From positions 1-16,561 of the forward strand of contig CANFLP010000038.1 of assembly GCA_947447835.1 (NCBI GenBank): 16,561 nucleotides of DNA, given 5' to 3'. Numbering within the stretch: the first letter of the stretch is position 1; each line of letters starts with the position of its first letter. This DNA is from Bacteroidota bacterium. Lineage in GTDB: Bacteria; Bacteroidota; Bacteroidia; Chitinophagales; Chitinophagaceae. The notes below the pieces were generated by a model. That model worked only from the letters and a program-made list of their open reading frames with translations, searched no databases and was not told the DNA's origin. Shown one piece after another: positions 1 to 6,756 of the stretch. A program made the translations under genes and the position numbers.

Positions 1-90
1 AAAAGCAAACTAAACGCTTCGCGTTTAGTTAAAAGGCTTTGGGTAAGCTCCACTAAAGGATCAGCGAGGATGAAATCCGAGCTAATCCTT
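1..90. repeat. 90-bp direct repeat, copy 1
   Basis: This copy is identical over all 90 bases to positions 137-226, with a start-to-start period of 136 bp. It contains a perfect 10-bp inverted repeat (8-17 with 21-30, loop TTC). It also contains a longer imperfect hairpin at 56-90: AAGGAT/ATCCTT, a C-A mismatch, AGC/GCT, a tandem G-A mismatch, GGAT/ATCC and a GAA loop. The repeat looks richer in G+C than the surrounding DNA. No transposase or protein gene is attached. The window begins exactly at the repeat edge, so the copy could extend further left. Its class is unknown; a dispersed intergenic repeat or a structured RNA element are both possible. Confidence 0.9.
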
Positions 91-134
91 GCAAAGCCGC
101 GAAACAAGCTTGCTTGATTGAGCGGATGAGTATT

Positions 135-166
135 AAAAAAGCAAACTAAACGCTTCGCGTTTAGTT
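135..166 (-). terminator. Rho-independent terminator after the DUF3472 gene
   Basis: Read leftward, the perfect 10-bp stem 166-157/153-144 closes on a GAA triloop and is followed by TGC and six T residues (140-135). That is the form of an intrinsic terminator, and it lies about 70 nt past the stop codon at 236. The same hairpin recurs at 30-8, followed by at least four T residues up to the window edge. Read rightward there is no T-run, so it should act on leftward transcripts only. Confidence 0.6.
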
Positions 167-226
167 AAAAGGCTTTGGGTAAGCTCCACTAAAGGATCAG
201 CGAGGATGAAATCCGAGCTAATCCTT
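137..226. repeat. 90-bp direct repeat, copy 2
   Basis: This is the second identical copy of the 1-90 repeat, ending 10 bp from the stop of the DUF3472 gene. Similarity stops sharply after 226. The 46-bp spacer between the copies (91-136) is unique within the window; it holds its own weak inverted repeat (CAAGC/GCTTG at 105-116 within CCGC/GCGG at 97-125). On the leftward strand the copy places a large imperfect hairpin first and a compact terminator-like hairpin second, just after the upstream gene. Confidence 0.9.
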
Positions 227-235
227 TGGGCAATC

Positions 236-1525
236 CTAATCCCTTACACCAGGCAAAGCCTCAAAATCTATCGGCACATGCTTGCCTACAGCTGGTCTCG
301 TAATCACATCTCCCGCATTAATATTTTTTAGTTTCTTAAACCCTCCAGTAAACATATAAAACTTGCCATTTTCAACACCAGCACCATAATCATACCTTTG
401 ATGCGTTTTATCGTTTGCAGTTGTAGTAAACTTAGCCTCAGTTAACTCAATCCAATTTCCATTAAAAGTAATAGCCCATTGATTACTATAATAAGCCTTG
501 AAAAAATCATCCCCATTGTCCCCAAAGTTTTCTACAAAAGCATACAAACGCTTAAACCCTGTTTTAGTATCTGTTTTATGTTGTGTCCATTTAGAAAGTA
601 AATGCCATTTATAATTATCTTCTGGTGCAGCAAAGTATCCAACATAAGTGGCACTATCTCCTACTAAACTTGTTATTCCAGTTAAAAATCGATACGTTCT
701 ATTAGTGGCCCAAGGATAAACTAAATGACTATGGCCACCAGACCCCTCCTCACCAAAATCACCTGTGAAAACATTAGTACCTTTTTTATTTAAATGGACA
801 ATAAAATCAAGAGGTATTTGTTTAGGATCATCCGTTTTAAATAAACTCCAAACAGAAAATATAAACCGACGCTCATTAGGATTATTAATTTGTATACCAC
901 CATAACCGCTATGAAAACCATTGGTTTCATAATAAGCATTTACCGAATTGGATACTTCGTCAGGAACATTCACTTCGGTATAAAACCATTTAACTGCACT
1001 ATCTCCTGGAACTGTGTATCTTAAGTGTGTTGAAGCAGCTCCTTTGTAATTTGATTTGTTAAATAAAATTACAGCTAGTGAATTTTTTTCAATAGTCAAC
1101 GAAGTAATTAAAGGGAACCTATCTCCTATAATCCCTTTAATTTCCACAAAATGATAACCAGCATCTTTAATTGTATTAGATCCTAAAGACAAAATAGTAT
1201 CTCCCTTTTTAACGGCAATATCCTGTGGTTTATTATTGTCCAATTTAACAGACAGAACACAATTTGTAATTACATTTTTAATTTTAAGAAATAAATTTAA
1301 CCCTGTTGGCATATTTACATAAAAATAAACCTTTGTGCTTCTTTCTTTATCTGACCAAGGTAATAATCCAAGTTTGTTAATAAATTCAATAGTATCAGAA
1401 CTAGGTTTGGGAGTTGTATATGCATTGCTAAAAACCGGGACAGTGATTTTATTTACACGCTGTCCTTTTGCAGCTAATGAAATAAAGAAAACTAAGCAAA
1501 TAAAAGACAAATGGGGAAGACGCAT
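236..1525 (-). CDS. Secreted DUF3472 domain protein (probable N-terminal DUF5077)
   Basis: The 429-residue protein starts with a signal peptide (about residues 1-21, hydrophobic FICLVFFISLAA then KGQ), so it is probably periplasmic, exported or surface-exposed. Residues 25-170 resemble the beta-rich DUF5077 module. Residues 195-395 carry the DUF3472 pattern, with a GGIQIN stretch followed by ERRFIFSVWS, and a glycine-rich GEEGSGGHSH segment near 257-266. DUF3472 proteins are common in Bacteroidota and often occur with glycan-related functions, but no activity is established here. The gene stands alone, diverges from the isoprenoid-fold gene and ends in TAG beside the 90-bp repeats. A leftward TATATTTA at 1550-1557 matches seven of eight positions of the -7 element. 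The family call comes from remembered sequence patterns, not a search. Confidence 0.8.
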   Translation of the reverse strand: MRLPHLSFICLVFFISLAAKGQRVNKITVPVFSNAYTTPKPSSDTIEFINKLGLLPWSDKERSTKVYFYVNMPTGLNLFLKIKNVITNCVLSVKLDNNKPQDIAVKKGDTILSLGSNTIKDAGYHFVEIKGIIGDRFPLITSLTIEKNSLAVILFNKSNYKGAASTHLRYTVPGDSAVKWFYTEVNVPDEVSNSVNAYYETNGFHSGYGGIQINNPNERRFIFSVWSLFKTDDPKQIPLDFIVHLNKKGTNVFTGDFGEEGSGGHSHLVYPWATNRTYRFLTGITSLVGDSATYVGYFAAPEDNYKWHLLSKWTQHKTDTKTGFKRLYAFVENFGDNGDDFFKAYYSNQWAITFNGNWIELTEAKFTTTANDKTHQRYDYGAGVENGKFYMFTGGFKKLKNINAGDVITRPAVGKHVPIDFEALPGVRD

Positions 1526-1647
1526 ATAAAATCATTATTTATTGATGTTTAAATATAGCAATTGTCTGATTCATAGATAAGAAAATAATGCTATTTTTAA
1601 GCCTATTATTGTAATTACCAATGTACCCTTTGTATTATATCTACTAT

Positions 1648-2613
1648 ATGAGCCAACTGTTTTGGATAGCTTTAACAAAGCTAAAGCCAACGCAAAAATG
1701 GGGTGTTCAATATTTAAAGCTTTTGGAAGTAAAGTACAATGGAAATTTTGACGAGACTGTAATAAAAAAGGTATCAAAATTCCAGAGCATACAATTACAT
1801 TTTGTTGCAGCAACTTTTGCAAAACTATTTAACAGAAGGCTGACCGAATTAGAAAAGGAATTAAATATTAAATATTTTCTGATGACGGTTTTATATGATG
1901 ATTTAATAGATAATAACAAGACAGATGAAACAAAATTGAATCAAATATTTTACCATCCTGAAAAAGTGGTTCCAGACTCATTTAACGAATTAGTTTTAGT
2001 TAACATGCATATGGATTTATTGAATCAAGTAGTTGATAAAGCAGATTATTTGTATGCAATGGAAAATATACATATTGCACAAAAAGATTCAGTTTTACAA
2101 TTTGACCAAAATACGAGTATTGAAAAGATAAATGATATTACAAATCGCAAAGGAGGGTTTAGTTTATTAATGTGTAGGCATTATTTAATAGATTCCAAAT
2201 TTACCGTATTGGATGAATGCTGGTATACACTAGGTGGACTTATTCAAATGACCAATGATTTATTTGATACATACAAAGACACACAAGAAGGCATAAGAAC
2301 ATTTGCGAATCAACTTGACAATATCGAGGAAATTAGATCCATTTACCAAAAACAAAAAGATACTTTAAAATCACAGATACAAAAACTTCCTATGTCAATG
2401 TCAAGGAAAATTGAATTTTCAATTTTAATATCAGTTATACCTGCCTTTGGCGATATAGCAATTCAACAATTAAAAAGAATCCAAGGCAATTCATCTTCTT
2501 TACCTAATTTCAACGAAATCAAAAGAAAAGAATTGATTATTGATATGGAAAAACCTTCCAACATAATTAGATTATTTCAATTTGCGTTTAAAAACGGGAA
2601 ACTATGGAAGTAA
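1648..2613 (+). CDS. Class I isoprenoid-synthase-fold protein, function unknown
   Basis: The protein is alpha-helical with two Asp-rich metal-binding motifs in the order and spacing of class I prenyl or terpene synthases. These are DDLID (residues 84-88 from this start) and, about 115 residues later, NDLFDTYKD (203-211) followed by GIRT. The second resembles the NSE/DTE motif that binds the second and third Mg ions. Overall similarity to FPP-type synthases is weak: I do not see the GGKRxRP substrate motif or the LRRG after the first motif. Cyclase, prenyl transferase or squalene/phytoene-synthase-like activity are all possible. An in-frame ATG at 1621 would add nine odd Tyr-rich residues; I prefer 1648 because a promoter-like TACCCTTTG lies at 1624-1632. 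The end overlaps ung by 10 bp, implying co-transcription and translational coupling. Confidence 0.75.
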   Translation: MSQLFWIALTKLKPTQKWGVQYLKLLEVKYNGNFDETVIKKVSKFQSIQLHFVAATFAKLFNRRLTELEKELNIKYFLMTVLYDDLIDNNKTDETKLNQIFYHPEKVVPDSFNELVLVNMHMDLLNQVVDKADYLYAMENIHIAQKDSVLQFDQNTSIEKINDITNRKGGFSLLMCRHYLIDSKFTVLDECWYTLGGLIQMTNDLFDTYKDTQEGIRTFANQLDNIEEIRSIYQKQKDTLKSQIQKLPMSMSRKIEFSILISVIPAFGDIAIQQLKRIQGNSSSLPNFNEIKRKELIIDMEKPSNIIRLFQFAFKNGKLWK

Positions 2614-3275
2614 AAATTGAAGCAAGTTGGAAGAAAGTATTATCAGGATTGTTTGAGAAAGCATATTTTATAAACATCATTGAGCATCTCAAAACGGAGA
2701 AAGATTTACATAGAACTATTTATCCCAAAGGCAACTTGATATTTAATGCATTTGATCAAACACCATTTGACCAAGTAAAGGTGGTAATTCTAGGCCAAGA
2801 CCCTTATCATAACCCAGGGCAGGCAATGGGATTAAGCTTTTCAGTACCCGATGGAGTAAAACCACCCCCCTCTCTTGCCAATATTTACAAGGAGTTAAAT
2901 AAAGATATTGGAATGCCCATTCCTACCACTGGTAATTTAACTAAATGGGCAACTCAAGGTGTATTACTACTAAACGCGGCCCTTACTGTTAAGGCAAATG
3001 AACCAGCAAGCCATAGTAAAATTGGTTGGATGGATTTTACCAACGACGTGATTAAAATAATTTCAGATCAAAAAACGAATATTGTATTTATTTTATGGGG
3101 TAACTTTGCTCAACAAAAACAAGTATTAATAGATACTACAAAACATAAAATACTAAAATCAGCACATCCATCTCCCCTTAGTGCACACAATGGGTTCTTT
3201 GGGAGTAAGCCATTTAGTGACACGAATAACTATTTAACTAAACACAATAAATCTCCAATTGATTGGATGCCTTAG
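2604..3275 (+). CDS. ung: Uracil-DNA glycosylase, family 1
   Basis: This enzyme removes uracil from DNA arising from cytosine deamination or dUTP incorporation, starting base-excision repair in the cytoplasm. The 223-residue length is normal for family 1. The water-activating motif GQDPYHNPGQA gives catalytic Asp66, and PPPSLANIYKEL follows as in known enzymes. LLLNAALTV is the uracil-pocket region, and HPSPLSAHNGFFG near the C-terminus gives His188 and the minor-groove intercalation loop. All key residues are present. The ATG lies inside the last codons of the preceding isoprenoid-fold gene (10-bp overlap) with no Shine-Dalgarno, so translation is probably coupled. The acyltransferase gene follows after 16 bp. 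Confidence 0.97.
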   Translation: MEVKIEASWKKVLSGLFEKAYFINIIEHLKTEKDLHRTIYPKGNLIFNAFDQTPFDQVKVVILGQDPYHNPGQAMGLSFSVPDGVKPPPSLANIYKELNKDIGMPIPTTGNLTKWATQGVLLLNAALTVKANEPASHSKIGWMDFTNDVIKIISDQKTNIVFILWGNFAQQKQVLIDTTKHKILKSAHPSPLSAHNGFFGSKPFSDTNNYLTKHNKSPIDWMP

Positions 3276-3291
3276 GGACAAATCGAATATT

Positions 3292-4029
3292 ATGAAGTTA
3301 TTGAAAAATATTATTGCAAGAATTTTAGGTGTATGGGCATTGTTGGTATTTGCCTCTACTATGTTTATATTTTTATGGTTTTACTTAATTTGTTTTGTTT
3401 TGCCCGAACCCACTAAAACCCGATGGCATAGGCAAATATCAAAACTTTGGATGGGCCTATTTTTAATTTTATCAGGTTGTACATTCAAAGTAACTGGTAA
3501 AGAAGTTTTCGATCGTATGGAAAATGCTATTGTGATTTGCAATCATAATAGTCTAATTGATATACCAGTTAGTTTCCCCTTTTTACCAAGAGCCAATAAA
3601 ACTATTGCCAAAAAATCATTTGCATCTATCCCTTTATTTGGTTGGATTTATTCATTTGGTACAGTTTTAGTTGACAGGAAAGACAACAAAAGTCGTCAAG
3701 AGAGTTTTGAGCAAATGAAACATGTTTTAACACATGGCCTAGACATGCTTATTTATCCAGAAGGTACTAGAAACATCACATCAGCACCTCTAAAATCATT
3801 TTATGATGGCGCATTTAAATTAGCGGTGGCTACACAAAAACCCATCATTCCTGTTGTTTTATTAAATACAAAAAGAATACTTCCAGCTAAGCCTGTTTTA
3901 TATTTTACTCCAGGCAAAATTGAAATGCATATTCTACCTGCCATTTATCCTCAAGCAAAATCAAGTGAAGATTTAAAAAAAGAGGCTTTTGATATAATGG
4001 CTGCCTATTATTTAGCCAATAATAAATAA
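3292..4029 (+). CDS. plsC: 1-acyl-sn-glycerol-3-phosphate acyltransferase (PlsC family)
   Basis: The predicted reaction is transfer of an acyl chain to lysophosphatidic acid, making phosphatidic acid for membrane phospholipids at the inner membrane. A hydrophobic N-terminal segment (about residues 8-38) would anchor it. The catalytic HX4D motif is in NHNSLIDIP (His85, Asp90 from this start). KKSFASIPLFGW and a YPEGTR motif (residues 155-160) bind the glycerol phosphate, and IIPVVLLN is the fourth family block. The 245-residue length fits. A longer in-frame start at 3259 would overlap ung by 17 bp and add a polar stretch before the anchor, so 3292 is preferred. A different lyso-lipid or ornithine-lipid acyl acceptor cannot be excluded. 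The gene ends 5 bp from the stop of convergent lptD. Confidence 0.88.
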   Translation: MKLLKNIIARILGVWALLVFASTMFIFLWFYLICFVLPEPTKTRWHRQISKLWMGLFLILSGCTFKVTGKEVFDRMENAIVICNHNSLIDIPVSFPFLPRANKTIAKKSFASIPLFGWIYSFGTVLVDRKDNKSRQESFEQMKHVLTHGLDMLIYPEGTRNITSAPLKSFYDGAFKLAVATQKPIIPVVLLNTKRILPAKPVLYFTPGKIEMHILPAIYPQAKSSEDLKKEAFDIMAAYYLANNK

Positions 4030-4034
4030 AACTA

Positions 4035-6716
4035 TTAGTAAGTTGTATTTGAGAATGTTCTGCTTCTATTAATTTTCAAATCCCTTAAAATACCTGATTT
4101 AGGATTCACTGTAATACTGAAAGATTTGTACATACCAATTGGTGTAACATTAATTGCTAGCTGCCAGCAGTGCATTTCACGTGTAATGAACATACTCATT
4201 TGTTGAATACTCAGTTTAGTTACATCTACATAACCAGTTGCGCCTATTTTCCATTTTGGTGTCAAACTAAAATCACCATTAAAGTTTAAAGAGGAAAAAG
4301 TTTGCATATTATACCCAGAATAATCTGGCTTTAATACCCTACTAAAATTAAGAGAATAAGAAAGTGTCAAAGTCCATGGAATATCAAAGTCTGTAAATTC
4401 AGCAGGATTAGCTTTTACATATTGTAATTGTCTTTGTTGTTCGTCAGGTGTCATAAAAGGATCCAATGGAATCTCTTTTTTCTTTGAAGCAGCCTCATTC
4501 TTGGATTTACTCTTAAAGGAAGTTGAGAAAGAAACACCCCCATTTACTATATTTCCAAATTTGAATTTAGTTGGGTCAATATCAAGTTTATTAACACGGA
4601 ACCCTTTACTATCCGTAGCATATGGATCTAATGTAAAAGAAGAACTTACATTGATTTTATTAAACAAAAGTGTACGAGCATAAAAATTAAAATTACCTAA
4701 TGCAAAACTATCAGCTAAAAAATTATAGTTTGATGTAAAACCAAACCCTTCTATTAATTTCACTTTTTTAAAGGAAGCAGCAGAAGTATCACCTTTGTCT
4801 TTAACTTTCATTTCTAGTAAGTTATCAACCCCAAATCCAAGCCCTCCAAAAGTCCCTTCGGAATAGGCACCACCCATTCCTATTCCATCAAATTTTGAAA
4901 AACGATATCTTCTACCTGTGGAATCAATTTGTGAAGTATAATGATAAGAAGATGCTAAATCTGGAGTATAGTTAAAACTGATACTAGGCCTTATCTCATG
5001 ACGTATGGCTGCTATATAGTCTCCATTCACTTTATAAGTACCAAATATTCTACTAGCGGTCCCAATACCAAATGTCATGTGAGGTGCATTGTAAAATCCA
5101 CGCGTTATAGTAGTATCTACTTTTTTAAATTTCGAATTCCAACTTAATGTGCTTGACTGTCCAAAAAATTTATCTTCAAAACCAATGGAAGGAGAAATAG
5201 TGACAGGGCCAAGAGAAGGCAATGACAATGAAATAGGAATACTATGGGTAGCCCCCCATTGCATGGTATCTAAAATCTTTCTCAAATTCATTGCTGTGTC
5301 ATAAAAACTTACCTGATTTTGGAAAGAGCCATTATACCCTATCCCAATTTTTTCATACCATTTACCTGCCCCAATTTGATCCTTTTTTTGGAATGGATAA
5401 ATAGTAAGCGCATTAAAGTTAATGGTTGGCAAACTTAAACTTACCGATCTTGAATTCGTATTTTGACTATGATTTAAGTTCACCGATAAATTGTATAAAT
5501 TATTCCAAGACTTTGAATAGGAAATAGAAGAACTTAATCGGTTTTGATAGTTTTGATAAGGATTATTAAGTAAGTAGGAGTTGAATTTAGAACTACCAAA
5601 ATTTACGTTTGCAGAAAAATTAGTTCCAGGCAAAGCACGGTTATCCATTTGATGACTCCAATTAAGCATAAAAGTTTGACCACCAGTAAACTCATCTGCA
5701 ATAGCAGTATTTCTATTTAATATCCTTGTATTTTGTAAGGTTAAATTAAAGTTGCCTAGATACTTATAACGCTGAATATATTTAGTATTGATATTAGTAC
5801 TCCAACCACCATAAGAATAGATATTCGCTCGTAAAGTAGCATCTACATTTTCACTTAAAATTTTATAATACCCTAGTCCTTCTAAACCAAGACCAAAATC
5901 TTCACTTGATGAAAAAGCTGGTGCCATCATACCAGAATGCCTTCCTCTTGTTAATGGGAATATTGCAAATGGAATTTCAATAGGAATAGGTACTCCTTCA
6001 AATTCAGGATAGATAGGGCCTGAAACACCTATTTTATCCGTAACAATTTTTAATTTATTAGTTACAAAAGCAAAGTGTGGTTCATCTAAATTACAAGTAG
6101 TGAATTTTGCTTTCCATGCAAATGCCTCATCCTTACTCACTTTTTTCATAGTGTTGGCATTGACATAAATCTCCCCTTGTTGAAAGTTGGAATTCTTAGT
6201 CAACCCCTTACCTGATTTCATATTAAAGGCAATAGAATCATTTAATGAAACCATAGTGCCTTCCTTGAATTTTGGGTTACTCATTGGATTACCCGAAGTA
6301 TCCTTAGCCCCAAATGCTTTGATGTTTTGACTTTGCTGGTCGTAAATAATATTTGCAGCTTCTAATTGTGAGGTTTTATAAACAGTACGCGCATTGCCAT
6401 ACAAGAAGAATTCCTTGGTTTTCATAATCATAACACCCGAGTCGGCTGCATCATAATTAACTGCCGCATCAAGGCTATCCTTTGACATCCTTAATGGTCT
6501 TATGGTTTTAGTAGAATCTATTTTGGTTGTATCCTTGATTAGAGTAGCACTATCCTGAATAATCAATGATTTATTGGCAATTTTGCCTTTTTTCACCTTA
6601 GGAGCTTGGGCATTAAGCAAATACGGAGATAAAACTATTGTTAATAATAGTAAAATCACCATTTTTACAATACAGGGGCTGTATTTTACGTTAATTTTGT
6701 ATCCTAGATGTATCAC
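4035..6716 (-). CDS. lptD: LPS-assembly outer-membrane protein LptD
   Basis: LptD is the outer-membrane barrel that, with LptE, inserts LPS into the outer leaflet. This 893-residue protein has a signal segment (hydrophobic residues 19-36), a periplasmic OstA-like jellyroll domain (about 85-230, beginning FFLYGNARTVYK) and a large beta-barrel. GRHSGMMAP at 258-266 is the conserved block at the start of the barrel, and the chain ends in Tyr as outer-membrane barrels do. FTTCNLDEPHF (205-215) is the family's Cys motif. The mature chain has only two cysteines, Cys208 and Cys850. An internal ATG at 6662 begins directly before the hydrophobic segment and may be the true start; the 6716 start gives a 36-residue leader and has a TATTTTTG box just upstream. 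It diverges from the amidase operon. Confidence 0.88.
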   Translation of the reverse strand: MIHLGYKINVKYSPCIVKMVILLLLTIVLSPYLLNAQAPKVKKGKIANKSLIIQDSATLIKDTTKIDSTKTIRPLRMSKDSLDAAVNYDAADSGVMIMKTKEFFLYGNARTVYKTSQLEAANIIYDQQSQNIKAFGAKDTSGNPMSNPKFKEGTMVSLNDSIAFNMKSGKGLTKNSNFQQGEIYVNANTMKKVSKDEAFAWKAKFTTCNLDEPHFAFVTNKLKIVTDKIGVSGPIYPEFEGVPIPIEIPFAIFPLTRGRHSGMMAPAFSSSEDFGLGLEGLGYYKILSENVDATLRANIYSYGGWSTNINTKYIQRYKYLGNFNLTLQNTRILNRNTAIADEFTGGQTFMLNWSHQMDNRALPGTNFSANVNFGSSKFNSYLLNNPYQNYQNRLSSSISYSKSWNNLYNLSVNLNHSQNTNSRSVSLSLPTINFNALTIYPFQKKDQIGAGKWYEKIGIGYNGSFQNQVSFYDTAMNLRKILDTMQWGATHSIPISLSLPSLGPVTISPSIGFEDKFFGQSSTLSWNSKFKKVDTTITRGFYNAPHMTFGIGTASRIFGTYKVNGDYIAAIRHEIRPSISFNYTPDLASSYHYTSQIDSTGRRYRFSKFDGIGMGGAYSEGTFGGLGFGVDNLLEMKVKDKGDTSAASFKKVKLIEGFGFTSNYNFLADSFALGNFNFYARTLLFNKINVSSSFTLDPYATDSKGFRVNKLDIDPTKFKFGNIVNGGVSFSTSFKSKSKNEAASKKKEIPLDPFMTPDEQQRQLQYVKANPAEFTDFDIPWTLTLSYSLNFSRVLKPDYSGYNMQTFSSLNFNGDFSLTPKWKIGATGYVDVTKLSIQQMSMFITREMHCWQLAINVTPIGMYKSFSITVNPKSGILRDLKINRSRTFSNTTY
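6692..6699 (+). promoter_or_regulatory. Candidate -7 box for the amidase-MlaD-OstA operon
   Basis: The sequence TAATTTTG matches the Bacteroidota -7 consensus TAnnTTTG in full. It would start transcription near 6703 and leave a leader of about 50 nt before the amidase ATG at 6757. No TTTG is found at the expected -33 position, so support is partial. AAGGAA at 6745-6750 is a reasonable Shine-Dalgarno six bases from the ATG. Confidence 0.35.
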
Positions 6717-6721
6717 AGCTG

Positions 6722-6729
6722 CAAAAATA
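6722..6729 (-). promoter_or_regulatory. Candidate -7 box for lptD
   Basis: Leftward TATTTTTG fits the TAnnTTTG consensus. Initiation would fall near 6717, either making the 6716 start nearly leaderless or giving the internal 6662 start a leader of about 55 nt. No clear -33 TTTG is seen. It interlocks with the rightward box at 6692-6699, so the two divergent transcripts would overlap by roughly 15 nt. Confidence 0.3.
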
Positions 6730-6756
6730 TACTAAAACAGCATTAAGGAACTGATT

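Noticed and set aside
1..226. CRISPR-like repeat-spacer-repeat
   Set aside because: There are only two copies, each is 90 bp (far longer than CRISPR repeats), and no cas gene is near.
1..226. Ends of an insertion sequence or an integrase attachment site
   Set aside because: There is no transposase or integrase, no target-site duplication pattern, and no tRNA next to the repeat.
1335..1529. Rightward reading frame inside the DUF3472 gene
   Set aside because: It lies wholly opposite a convincing gene with a signal peptide and has no recognisable product; the same applies to the other opposite-strand frames within plsC-lptD, prfB, the permease and the prenyl synthase.
2604..3275. ung as part of a phage or defence module using uracil DNA
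   Set aside because: It is an ordinary family 1 enzyme among housekeeping genes, with no phage, restriction or base-modification genes nearby.
3259..3291. Longer plsC start overlapping ung
   Set aside because: It adds a polar stretch before the membrane anchor and overlaps ung by 17 bp; the ATG at 3292 fits better.
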